DNA of 12,461 nucleotides, taken from Ruminococcaceae bacterium UBA737. Lineage in GTDB: Bacteria; Bacillota; Clostridia; Oscillospirales; Acutalibacteraceae. A program made the position numbers and the translations under genes. Positions within the stretch are counted from its first letter, which is position 1. Every line of letters begins with the position of its first letter. Shown in pieces: positions 1 through 6,808 of this stretch. The notes beneath the pieces are model-generated. The model searched no databases and was not told the origin of the DNA. It saw nothing but the letters and a program-made list of their open reading frames with translations. The stretch lies in contig DBKZ01000006.1 in NCBI GenBank assembly GCA_002297415.1, positions 1-12,461 on the forward strand, given 5' to 3'.

Positions 1-15
1 AGGCAGAATATAATT

Positions 16-471
16 ATGAAATGTCCTTTTTGCAGTTATGAAGAAAGTAAGGTTATAGACTCCCGCCCTACAGACGAGGGGGAGCGGATAAGAAGAAGGC
101 GCGAATGCTTAAAATGCGGAAAAAGGTTTACAACCTATGAAATGATTGAAAGCCTTCCGATTATCGTTATAAAGAAGGACAGCTCGCGCGAGCCGTTTAA
201 CAGAGAAAAGCTTTTAAACGGAATGATCCGCGCCTGCGAAAAAAGGCAGGTTTCGCTCGAAACCTTAGAAAAAGCTATTGACGATATCGAGCAGACAATT
301 CAGAACTCTATGGACAGAGAGGTCAGCAGTGATAAAATAGGCGAGCTTGTTATGGAAAAGCTTAAGGGAATTGACGAGGTCGCTTATGTAAGATTTGCTT
401 CTGTTTACCGACAGTTCAAGGATATCAATACCTTTATGAATGAGCTTAACAAGCTTCTTGAAAAAAGCTGA
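16..471 (+). CDS. nrdR: NrdR transcriptional repressor of ribonucleotide reductase genes
   Basis: NrdR is a cytoplasmic, nucleotide-sensing repressor that binds NrdR boxes upstream of ribonucleotide reductase genes. The 151-residue protein has the family's usual length. An N-terminal zinc ribbon is visible with Cys3-Pro-x-Cys6 and Cys31-x-x-Cys34, followed by an Arg-rich stretch (RRRREC, about 26-31) typical of the DNA-binding part. An ATP-cone domain fills about 49-139, beginning PIIVIKKD. The MKCPFC start is the canonical family N-terminus, so the ATG at 16 is well supported although little upstream sequence is present. It is the first gene visible in the run to 4599, and its stop lies 16 bases before the next proposed start. 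Any autoregulatory NrdR box would lie left of the window. No ribonucleotide reductase gene is seen here. Identification is secure. Confidence 0.96.
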   Translation: MKCPFCSYEESKVIDSRPTDEGERIRRRRECLKCGKRFTTYEMIESLPIIVIKKDSSREPFNREKLLNGMIRACEKRQVSLETLEKAIDDIEQTIQNSMDREVSSDKIGELVMEKLKGIDEVAYVRFASVYRQFKDINTFMNELNKLLEKS

Positions 472-487
472 GGAGAATTTTAAAATT

Positions 488-2143
488 ATGAATGAAAACG
501 AAATGCTGGCAGAGCTTCTTCTGCCCGATATTGACAAGGACCCGACATACTGCGAGGCTCTTTATCCCAAAAGACAGCTTAAAGAGGGTGCAAAGGTGAC
601 AAGAATTGCCCCTAGCCCTACGGGATATCTGCATTTAGGCACGCTTTTCACAGCGCTTATTAACCGAATTACAGCCTCTGTTTCTGACGGGGTGTTTTTC
701 ACAAGAATTGAGGACACGGACAAAAAGCGCGAGGTTGAGGGCGGAATTTCCGATATTATTGACGGGCTTAAAAGATTCGGCATTGAAATTGACGAGGGCT
801 TTATAAGCGGAGACGAGGAATCAGGAAATTACGGACCCTATCAGCAGTCAAAGCGAGCGGAAATTTATCAGATTTATGCTAAAGACCTTATAAAAAGAGG
901 TCTTGCTTACCCATGCTTCTGCACAGCAGAAGAGCTTGAAAAGGTAAGAGAAGAGCAGGAAAAGCAGAAAATCAGAACCGGATATCACGGTAAATGGGCA
1001 AAGCACAGAGATATAACCTTAGAAGAGGTAAAAAAAGAATTAAGCAAAAACAAGCCTTTTGTTATAAGGCTTAAATCTCAGGGCAGCGAGGATAAAAGGA
1101 TTGCCTTTGACGATGTCATAAAGGGCAGAATAGAAATGCCCGAAAACGATGAGGATTTTGTTATATTGAAATCGGACGGAATTCCCACCTATCATTTTGC
1201 GCACGCTGTTGACGACCACCTTATGCGCACAACTCATGTTCTCCGCGGAGACGAATGGATATCCTCTGTTCCGAAGCACCTTGAGCTGTTCAGACTTTTA
1301 GGCTTTAAGCCTGTTAAATACGGGCACATCTCCCCTATTATGAAATCCGAAAACGGCGCTAAAAGAAAAATTTCAAAAAGAAAAGACCCTGAGGCTGCCG
1401 TTAAGTATTTCGCGCAGGAGGGATATGAGGCAAGCAGTGTTATAGAATATTTAATGACTATAGCCGCCTCCGATTTTGAGGACTGGCGCAAGGCTAATCC
1501 CGCGGAGGATTACCGCAAATTCAAATTCAACCTTAAAAAGATGAGTGTTTCGGGCGCGCTGTTTGACTCGGACAAGCTTAACGATGTCAGCAAAACCGAA
1601 ATATCAAAACTCAAAAGCAAAGAGGTTTACGAAAAGCTGACCGCTTGGGCAAAGGAATTCGACCCTGAATTTTTTGAGCTTTTAACGCAGGACTCTGAAT
1701 TTAGTGTTAATATGCTTGCCATTGACCGAGATAACGCTAACAAGCCGAGAAAGGACCTCGCAAAATGGTCTCAGGCAAAGGATTATTACGCTTACTTTTT
1801 CGATTCTCTTTATATCCCCTGCCATGAAATACCCGAAAATATTTCAAAAGAGGACGCAAAGGAATTTTTAAAGGAATACAAAGAAATTTACAACTCTTCC
1901 GATGACCGACAGCAATGGTTTGACAAAATTAAATCGCTTTGTCCCCGCCTTAATTTTGCCGCAGACACAAAGGAATACAAGAAAAATCCTGAAAACTACA
2001 AGGGAAGCGCGGGCGATTTAAGCACCGTGCTGAGAATTGCCGTTACAGGCAGAAGAAACACTCCGGATCTTTGCAGCATAATGCAGGTTTTAGGCAAGGA
2101 ACAAAGCTTAAAACGTATTGACGAAATGATAAATTCACTTTAA
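488..2143 (+). CDS. gltX: Glutamate--tRNA ligase (clostridial long form)
   Basis: Class I aminoacyl-tRNA synthetase that charges tRNA(Glu) with glutamate in the cytoplasm. With the start used here the protein is 551 residues. The nucleotide-binding signature is seen as APSPTGYLHLGT (about 41-52, a HIGH variant). The second signature is KISKRKD (about 294-300, a KMSKS variant). TRIEDTD near 72-78 and LRGDEW near 252-257 are also typical of GluRS. An in-frame ATG at 440 would overlap nrdR by 32 bases. I prefer the ATG at 488 because AGGAG at 471-475 precedes it by 12 bases and the residues added upstream are not family-like. The roughly 35 residues before the catalytic motif make the N-terminus longer than that of standard GluRS, as in the clostridial subgroup. 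The neighbouring gene is the paralogous GlnRS. GluRS rather than GlnRS is chosen because the 3' neighbour is a better GlnRS and this HIGH region is of bacterial GluRS style. Confidence 0.92.
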   Translation: MNENEMLAELLLPDIDKDPTYCEALYPKRQLKEGAKVTRIAPSPTGYLHLGTLFTALINRITASVSDGVFFTRIEDTDKKREVEGGISDIIDGLKRFGIEIDEGFISGDEESGNYGPYQQSKRAEIYQIYAKDLIKRGLAYPCFCTAEELEKVREEQEKQKIRTGYHGKWAKHRDITLEEVKKELSKNKPFVIRLKSQGSEDKRIAFDDVIKGRIEMPENDEDFVILKSDGIPTYHFAHAVDDHLMRTTHVLRGDEWISSVPKHLELFRLLGFKPVKYGHISPIMKSENGAKRKISKRKDPEAAVKYFAQEGYEASSVIEYLMTIAASDFEDWRKANPAEDYRKFKFNLKKMSVSGALFDSDKLNDVSKTEISKLKSKEVYEKLTAWAKEFDPEFFELLTQDSEFSVNMLAIDRDNANKPRKDLAKWSQAKDYYAYFFDSLYIPCHEIPENISKEDAKEFLKEYKEIYNSSDDRQQWFDKIKSLCPRLNFAADTKEYKKNPENYKGSAGDLSTVLRIAVTGRRNTPDLCSIMQVLGKEQSLKRIDEMINSL

Positions 2144-2158
2144 AAGAGGTTAAACCCA

Positions 2159-3850
2159 ATGGAAGAAAATAAAGAATTAGAAAAAAATAATGAAAATACA
2201 CCGTCAAACTTTATTCTTGACTTTATTGACGAGGATTTGAAGGAAGGCGTTTATGATCATGTTCAGACCCGTTTCCCGCCCGAGCCGAACGGATATCTTC
2301 ATATCGGCCACGCAAAGGCTATTTGCATTGATTTCGGAACTGCCGAAAAATACGGCGGAAAGTGCAATTTAAGGCTTGACGATACAAATCCCACAAAAGA
2401 GGATGTAGAATATGTTGACGCTATTAAGGAAGATATAAAATGGCTCGGCTTTAACTGGGACAATATTTATTATGCTTCCGACTATTTTGATTATATTTAT
2501 GACTGCGCTTTATATCTCATAGACAAGGGTCTTGCTTTTGTTGACGAAAGCTCACCAGAAAAAATAAGAGAAATGCGCGGAACGCTTACTCAGGCAGGAA
2601 CCGAAAGCCCCTACCGCAACCGTCCGATTGAAGAAAACAGGGATTTATTCGCGAAAATGACCGCAGGCGAATTCGAAGAAGGCTCTATGGTATTAAGAGC
2701 TAAAATAGATATGTCATCGCCTAACCTCAATATGCGCGACCCGATAATTTACAGAATTTTAAAGGCTTCTCATCACCGCACGGGCGACAAATGGTGCGTT
2801 TATCCGATGTACGATTTCGCGCACCCGCTCAGCGACGCGAAAGAGGGCGTCACCCATTCGTTATGCTCGCTTGAATTTGAAAACCACCGTCCGCTTTATG
2901 ACTGGGTATTAAAAGCCGCGGATATTAAAAATCCGCCGAGACAGATTGAGTTTGCGAGAATGAATGTTAACTACACTCTTACGAGCAAGCGCAAATGCTT
3001 AAAGCTTGTAAACGATAAGCTTGTCAGCGGCTGGGACGACCCGAGAATGGCTACAATATGCGGAATAAGAAGGCGCGGTTATCCTGCCGAAGCGGTAAGA
3101 GCCTTTGTCGATAAAATCGGAGTTTCCAAGGCTTACAGCGTTATCGACTATGCTTTGCTCGAATCCTGCGTAAGAGATTATTTAAACGAGCATGCTGACA
3201 GAGCCATGGCGGTTTTAGAGCCTCTTAAGGTTATAATAGATAACTATGACGAGTCAAAAACCGAAGAAATTGAATTTGACAAAAATCCTAACGCTCCGGA
3301 AAAAGGAAAAAGCACCGTTACATTTTCAAAGGAAATCTATATTGAAAAAAGCGACTTTATGCTTGATCCGCCGAAGAAATATTTCAGGCTCTGCCCCGAA
3401 AAGGAAGTCCGTCTTAAAGGCGCATATTATATTAAATACGCTTCTCATGAGACTGACGAAAACGGAAATATAACCGCAGTTCACTGCACATACGATCCCG
3501 AAAGCCGTGGCGGAGATACTGCGGACGGAAGAAAGGTAAAAGGAACGCTTCACTGGGTAAGCGCAAAGTCCGCCGAGGAGATAACCGTAAGACTTTATGA
3601 CAGGCTTTTCAATGTTGAAAACCCGAGCGACGAAGAGGGCGTTTCCTCTTTTGCGGACAACCTTAACCCCGATTCATTAAAGGAAATAACCGACTGCAAG
3701 GTTGACCGCTCGCTTTTAAGCGCAAAGGTCGGCGATACTTTCCAGTTTATGAGACAGGGATATTTCTGCGTAGATAAGGATTCTGACGAAAACAGGCTTG
3801 TTTTTAACCGCACAGTAGCCCTTAAGGACTCGTTTACACCGAAAAAATGA
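2159..3850 (+). CDS. glnS: Glutamine--tRNA ligase
   Basis: Class I synthetase that attaches glutamine directly to tRNA(Gln). The 563-residue length matches bacterial GlnRS. Its catalytic core shows FPPEPNGYLHIGHAKA (about 39-54, HIGH motif), LRLDDTNP (71-78), the GlnRS-typical FAHPLSDAKEGVTHSLC (220-236), and LTSKRK (274-279) where E. coli has MSKRK. The C-terminal part (about 340-563) is the beta-barrel anticodon-binding region, with a recognisable PKKYFRLCPEKEVRL stretch. ATG at 2159 follows AGAGG at about 2145-2149 with usual spacing, 15 bases after the gltX stop. The stop overlaps the next start (ATGA). Many Firmicutes lack GlnRS and make Gln-tRNA by amidotransferase, so its presence narrows the lineage. 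Leu-Thr in place of the usual Met-Ser context in the second signature is a mild variant that keeps the Ser-Lys-Arg core. Confidence 0.95.
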   Translation: MEENKELEKNNENTPSNFILDFIDEDLKEGVYDHVQTRFPPEPNGYLHIGHAKAICIDFGTAEKYGGKCNLRLDDTNPTKEDVEYVDAIKEDIKWLGFNWDNIYYASDYFDYIYDCALYLIDKGLAFVDESSPEKIREMRGTLTQAGTESPYRNRPIEENRDLFAKMTAGEFEEGSMVLRAKIDMSSPNLNMRDPIIYRILKASHHRTGDKWCVYPMYDFAHPLSDAKEGVTHSLCSLEFENHRPLYDWVLKAADIKNPPRQIEFARMNVNYTLTSKRKCLKLVNDKLVSGWDDPRMATICGIRRRGYPAEAVRAFVDKIGVSKAYSVIDYALLESCVRDYLNEHADRAMAVLEPLKVIIDNYDESKTEEIEFDKNPNAPEKGKSTVTFSKEIYIEKSDFMLDPPKKYFRLCPEKEVRLKGAYYIKYASHETDENGNITAVHCTYDPESRGGDTADGRKVKGTLHWVSAKSAEEITVRLYDRLFNVENPSDEEGVSSFADNLNPDSLKEITDCKVDRSLLSAKVGDTFQFMRQGYFCVDKDSDENRLVFNRTVALKDSFTPKK

Positions 3851-4599
3851 TTAAGATAAAAGATATTTATAAATTTTTAGACACTCTCTGCCCTTTTTCC
3901 TCCGCATGTGATTTTGATAATGCGGGCTTGCTTATAGGAGACGAAAATGCCGAGGTAAAAAAAGCGCTTGTAACATTAGACTGCACGCTTGAGTCTGTAA
4001 AAAAGGCGAGGGAGCTTGATTGCAGACTTATAATTACACATCATCCCGTTATATTCGACCCGATTAAAAGCGTTACCGCAGGCTCGGTTATTTATGAGCT
4101 TTTAAGGTCTGATATAAGCGTGATTTCATGCCATACGAATTTAGACCAAGCCGAATTCGGCGTTAATTATGAGCTTTGCAGGACTTTAGGTCTTAAAAAT
4201 ATTAAGCCGTTTACGGCGTCTGACGGATTTGTTTTAATGAGCGCAAATACAGTTAAGCCCTGCTCCGCTTTTGAGTTTGCAAAAAATGCGAAAGCCGCTC
4301 TTAACACCTCAGTAAGGTATGTTTCATCAAACAGGGAAATAAAAAATGTTCTTGTTTGCTCAGGCTCTGGCGGCGGATATTTAAGCGAAGCGATTTCAAG
4401 CGGATTTGACGCTTTTCTTACCGCCGATATCAAGCACAATGTTTTCATTGACGCTTTAAACTCAGGTTTCCCGCTTTTTGACGCAGGCCACTATCAGACC
4501 GAAAACATAATCGTCAGACCGCTCTGCGAAAAATTAAAAAGGGAATTTTCAAAGACGGAATTTATTCCGTTTGATAATGCGGATATTTTATTCTTATAA
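3847..4599 (+). CDS. Nif3-like dinuclear metal centre protein (short form)
   Basis: Member of the Nif3/YbgI/YqfO family, cytoplasmic proteins with a dinuclear metal site. Some are annotated as GTP cyclohydrolase I type 2, but the physiological role is uncertain. Visible family motifs are the metal ligands ITHHP (His65, His66), CHTNLDQAEFGVN (Asp100), and DAGHYQTE (His215, Glu219). A Gly-rich GSGGGYL turn lies at 173-179 and DIKHN at 194-198. At 250 residues it is the short form and lacks the extra PII-like middle domain of Bacillus YqfO (about 370 residues). The ATG overlaps the glnS stop as ATGA, which implies translational coupling. It is the last gene of the run and is followed by a strong terminator. 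Family assignment is secure; reaction and partners are not evident from context. Confidence 0.92.
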   Translation: MIKIKDIYKFLDTLCPFSSACDFDNAGLLIGDENAEVKKALVTLDCTLESVKKARELDCRLIITHHPVIFDPIKSVTAGSVIYELLRSDISVISCHTNLDQAEFGVNYELCRTLGLKNIKPFTASDGFVLMSANTVKPCSAFEFAKNAKAALNTSVRYVSSNREIKNVLVCSGSGGGYLSEAISSGFDAFLTADIKHNVFIDALNSGFPLFDAGHYQTENIIVRPLCEKLKREFSKTEFIPFDNADILFL

Positions 4600-4623
4600 T
4601 TTTTGTAATTCATATCATGCGGC

Positions 4624-4670
4624 AGTCCCCTGTAAATTGACATTTATCAATTTACAGGGGACTTGTTTTG
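4624..4670 (+). terminator. Intrinsic terminator of the nrdR-gltX-glnS-nif3 run
   Basis: A perfect 17-bp stem (4624-4640 pairing with 4647-4663) encloses a six-base loop, and the 3' side is followed by TGTTTTG. The T-rich tail lies on the plus strand, so it best serves the operon ending at 4599. It lies directly downstream of the convergent barstar-like gene and may also slow readthrough from that side, although the minus-strand tail is less U-rich. Confidence 0.85.
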
Positions 4671-4671
4671 T

Positions 4672-4953
4672 TTACAGCTCGAAGCTGAATCTTATTTCGT
4701 TATCCTCTATAGCGGCTTCTTTAAAAGTTTCAATAATTTTCATAACATTTTCGTTTAATGCTTCTGCAGCCTTGGTTTCAGGTTTGAAAATTACAGTTAG
4801 TGTGACAGGTGTTTCTATAAAACCTGTCAACATATCCCATAAAGCATCTAAATTATTTCCATACCATTCGGGTAATTCTAATTTTTCTTTAATTTCACTG
4901 TGTAAATCCATCGGGTATTTGCATTTCGAAAAATTTATAACAACAGTTTTCAT
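4672..4953 (-). CDS. Barstar-family protein (ribonuclease inhibitor-like)
   Basis: Small cytoplasmic protein of 93 residues, the size of Bacillus barstar, which protects cells by plugging the active site of the ribonuclease barnase. The core motif YGNNLDALWDMLTG (31-44) closely matches the barstar helix that contacts barnase. It retains Asp36 and Asp40, corresponding to the two barnase-contacting aspartates of barstar. FKEA near 77-80 resembles the acidic region around barstar Glu76. The start at 4953 is supported by AGGAG (plus-strand 4960-4964), six bases upstream. No barnase-like or other toxin gene is present on either side, so it is an orphan here. The target could be encoded elsewhere, or it may be an immunity gene against a competitor's toxic nuclease. 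Family assignment is strong; the target is unknown. Confidence 0.85.
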   Translation of the reverse strand: MKTVVINFSKCKYPMDLHSEIKEKLELPEWYGNNLDALWDMLTGFIETPVTLTVIFKPETKAAEALNENVMKIIETFKEAAIEDNEIRFSFEL

Positions 4954-5015
4954 ATTGTTCTCCTAGTGTGACAGGACTCAAATCTACAAGCCAAAAGACT
5001 GTATTCACCGACATA

Positions 5016-5044
5016 ATTATATTATAATTTTAAAAATTTATCAA
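5016..5044 (-). promoter_or_regulatory. Sigma-A-type promoter for the barstar-like gene
   Basis: Read on the minus strand, TTGATA (plus coordinates 5039-5044) and TATAAT (5016-5021) are separated by exactly 17 bases. Transcription would start near 5009, giving a leader of about 55 bases that contains the AGGAG of the barstar-like gene. The surroundings are very AT-rich, which raises the chance of false matches, but hexamers, spacing and position all fit. Confidence 0.65.
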
Positions 5045-5110
5045 TGAAAAAAGCTCAATATAATAATATAGTACAAACACCCCCGCATATAAAATACTGA
5101 GGTGTATTAT

Positions 5111-5872
5111 ATGAAATTACTTTTATTAACAAAAAAGCAGATTATGCTCGGACTCGGTATAATTTTAAGCGCGGTGCTTATAATCATCGGCTCAACTGCT
5201 GTTTTTGCCGACAAGGAGCGAAAGCTTCCGATATACTGCGTTGAAACCGAAAAGAAGCAGGTCGCCTTAAGCTTTGACGCGGCATGGGGCAATGATGACA
5301 CCGAAACGCTTATAAAAATATTAAAGGAATATAACGCGCCCGCAACATTCTTTGTTGTAGGCAGTTGGGTCGATAAATACCCCGAATCCGTCGAGGCGCT
5401 GAGCAAGGCGGGCTTTCAAATTCAAAATCATTCGAACACCCACCCTCACATGACACAGCTTTCAATGCAGCAGATGAAAAATGAAATAGAAGCCTGCAAT
5501 AAAAAAATTGAAAGCATTACGGGCGTCTGCCCTAACCTTTTAAGACCGCCCTACGGCGACTATGACAACTGCGTTGTCGAGGCGGTTGAAAATGAAAGAA
5601 TGTATGCGATTCAATGGTCAGTTGACAGTCTTGACTGGCAGGACAGCGCAACACCGCAAAGCATATACAAAAGGGTTACGGATAAGGTTGAAAACGGAAG
5701 TATAGTTCTTTTTCATAATGACGCAGACCACACTCCCGAAGCGCTTCCTATGATTTTAAAAAACCTAAAGGAAAAGGGCTTTGAATTCGTATTTATCTCC
5801 GACCTTATAATGAAAGAAAATTATCATATCGATTCAACAGGCAAGCAGTGCAGAACAAAAGACGGTGAATAA
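5111..5872 (+). CDS. Membrane-anchored polysaccharide deacetylase, PdaB-like
   Basis: NodB-fold deacetylase of 253 residues, predicted to remove acetyl groups from cell-wall or cortex glycan outside the membrane. A hydrophobic segment at about 11-33, after a short Lys-containing stretch, is a signal anchor or signal peptide. Catalytic motifs follow in order: SFDAAWGND (54-62), NHSNTH (106-111, metal histidines 107 and 111), RPPYGD (145-150), DSLDW (172-176) and VLFHND (199-204). FDxxWG instead of the classic TFDDG is the form found in the Bacillus PdaB sporulation group, which suggests a spore-associated role (inference). The frame is open from a GTG at 5102, but that codon lies inside the GAGGTG ribosome-binding site (5099-5104), so ATG 5111 is the start. 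It stands alone, divergent from the barstar-like gene, and is the last host-like gene before the compositional change. Confidence 0.88.
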   Translation: MKLLLLTKKQIMLGLGIILSAVLIIIGSTAVFADKERKLPIYCVETEKKQVALSFDAAWGNDDTETLIKILKEYNAPATFFVVGSWVDKYPESVEALSKAGFQIQNHSNTHPHMTQLSMQQMKNEIEACNKKIESITGVCPNLLRPPYGDYDNCVVEAVENERMYAIQWSVDSLDWQDSATPQSIYKRVTDKVENGSIVLFHNDADHTPEALPMILKNLKEKGFEFVFISDLIMKENYHIDSTGKQCRTKDGE

Positions 5873-5880
5873 ATGCTATT

Positions 5881-5908
5881 AAAAAAACCTCTCACGCCGA
5901 AAAGCGTG
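5881..5908. other. Half of a bidirectional terminator; proposed element insertion point
   Basis: A six-A run and CCTC (5881-5890) lead into TCACGC (5891-5896), a CGAAAA loop, and GCGTGA (5903-5908). In an ordinary bidirectional terminator the next bases would be GAGG plus a T run, completing a 10-bp stem with A and T tails. Instead the sequence changes to TGTCC. This is what insertion of foreign DNA directly after 5908 would leave. What is seen is the short hairpin and the unmatched left arm; the insertion is inference. Confidence 0.4.
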
Positions 5909-5949
5909 ATGTCCTTAAAGGAGATTATACAAAACCGGATGGGATACAC

Positions 5950-5997
5950 AAACCAAGGCGACAGCACCCGAAAGGGGGCTGTCGCCTTGGTTTATTT
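5950..5997 (+). terminator. Strong intrinsic terminator upstream of the two-component system
   Basis: A perfect 16-bp stem (5950-5965 with 5978-5993) is extended inward by CCC-GAAA-GGG with a single A/G mismatch, capped by a GAAA tetraloop. TTTATTT follows. It would stop transcripts arriving from the left and would insulate the cargo from host readthrough if the element begins near 5909. Terminating the deacetylase gene is another possible role. Confidence 0.8.
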
Positions 5998-6015
5998 AAT
6001 GGGTTGCTGAAATTA

Positions 6016-6044
6016 TATACAAACACATTCGTTCGTGGTATAAT
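6016..6044 (+). promoter_or_regulatory. Candidate constitutive promoter of the two-component operon
   Basis: TATAAT at 6039-6044 lies 17 bases after TATACA (6016-6021), a 4/6 match to the -35 consensus. A transcript would start near 6051, about 80 bases before the regulator's ATG. It could supply basal expression, while the regulator-type promoter just downstream gives induced expression. Confidence 0.45.
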
Positions 6045-6053
6045 AATCACAGC

Positions 6054-6086
6054 CTTTAGGCTTGCTTAAGTGCTATGCAGTACAAT
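6054..6086 (+). promoter_or_regulatory. Putative response-regulator tandem site with overlapping -10 (autoregulation)
   Basis: CTTTAG (6054-6059), five bases, CTTAAGTGC (6065-6073), seven bases, then TACAAT (6081-6086). The two CTTWAG half-sites repeat with an 11-base period, the typical layout of OmpR-family binding sites. There is no good -35 hexamer; the second half-site lies about where one would be, as at activator-dependent promoters. An equivalent arrangement with identical spacings occurs at 8118-8150 before the exporter operon. Binding by the regulator encoded immediately downstream is inferred. Confidence 0.6.
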
Positions 6087-6133
6087 AGTGTAAACCATAC
6101 GAGAAAATTACCTCAAAGGGAGGATAGATATAT

Positions 6134-6808
6134 ATGCGATTACTGATTGCCGAGGATGATGCGCTGCTGCTGAAATCGCTCATGCACATTTTCAAGACGA
6201 ACAATTATGCGGTCGACGGTGTGGACAACGGCAATGATGCCCTCGAATATGCCCTGTCCGGCGAATATGACGGACTGATATTTGACATTATGATGCCCGG
6301 GTGCGACGGGATCAAGGTGTTAAAAGTGCTTCGTAAAAACCGCATTACCACACCGACCTTATTTCTTACCGCACGAACGGAAATATCGCAGCGTGTAGAG
6401 GGATTGGACGCCGGTGCGGACGATTATTTGCCCAAACCTTTTTCGACAACCGAGTTGCTTGCCCGTGTCCGTGCCATGCTCAGAAGAAAGGACAACTTTA
6501 CACCTGACATATTAGAGCATAACGGGCTTAACTTAAACCGTTCCACTTATGAGCTGTCTTTCGGCGGCAGAACCTGTTCTCTCAGCGGTAAAGAATTTCA
6601 AATTATAGAGCTGATGATGCAGCGGCCGCACAGCATTGTTTCCACGGAGCAGTTGATCACCGGGATATGGGGCTGGGAAACGGATGTGGATATGAATGTG
6701 GTGTGGGTACATATATCCAATTTAAGAAAGAAGATCGCCGCCCTTGACGCTCCCGTTGAGATACGCTTTGTTCGGGGTGCCGGATATCTGCTGGAGGACA
6801 AAGCATGA
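6134..6808 (+). CDS. OmpR/PhoB-family response regulator
   Basis: Cytoplasmic DNA-binding partner of the downstream kinase, 224 residues, the standard length. The receiver domain (1 to about 115) has the acidic pair Asp8-Asp9, the phospho-acceptor Asp51 in FDIMMPGCDG, Thr79 in LFLTAR and Lys101 in LPKPF. All phosphorylation-site residues are therefore present. The C-terminal winged helix (about 125-222) has LSGKEFQIIELMM and the recognition-helix/wing region VDMNVVWVHISNLRKKI with RFVRGAGYLL. ATG 6134 follows AAAGGGAGGA (6115-6124) with normal spacing. Its stop overlaps the kinase start as ATGA. Resemblance to regulators of antimicrobial-responsive systems is general; the signal cannot be read from the sequence. 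It probably controls itself and the exporter operon through the repeated CTTWAG motif. Confidence 0.94.
   Translation: MRLLIAEDDALLLKSLMHIFKTNNYAVDGVDNGNDALEYALSGEYDGLIFDIMMPGCDGIKVLKVLRKNRITTPTLFLTARTEISQRVEGLDAGADDYLPKPFSTTELLARVRAMLRRKDNFTPDILEHNGLNLNRSTYELSFGGRTCSLSGKEFQIIELMMQRPHSIVSTEQLITGIWGWETDVDMNVVWVHISNLRKKIAALDAPVEIRFVRGAGYLLEDKA

Noticed and set aside
440..487. Upstream in-frame ATG extending the glutamyl-tRNA synthetase by 16 residues
   Set aside because: It would overlap nrdR by 32 bases and has no ribosome-binding site. AGGAG at 471-475 fits the ATG at 488.
4571..4966. Plus-strand open frame of 131 codons through the barstar-like gene
   Set aside because: It overlaps the end of the Nif3-like gene and crosses the terminator. 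It lacks any family resemblance, and the minus-strand barstar frame has a clear motif, promoter and ribosome-binding site.
4798..4975. Twelve-base direct repeat TAGTGTGACAGG at 4798-4809 and 4964-4975
   Set aside because: Several matches of this length are expected by chance among all pairs of positions in 12 kb. One copy lies inside coding sequence and there is no further structure.
5066..5092. Sporulation-sigma-like promoter (ATATA, 15 bases, CATATAA) before the deacetylase gene
   Set aside because: The region is very AT-rich, the -35 match is partial, and the start would fall right at the ribosome-binding site. Suggestive given the PdaB-like product, but not supported enough to annotate.
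5912..6010. Possible remnant reading frame across the 5950-5997 hairpin
   Set aside because: Short, it contains a strong terminator stem and resembles no protein. Treated as non-coding.
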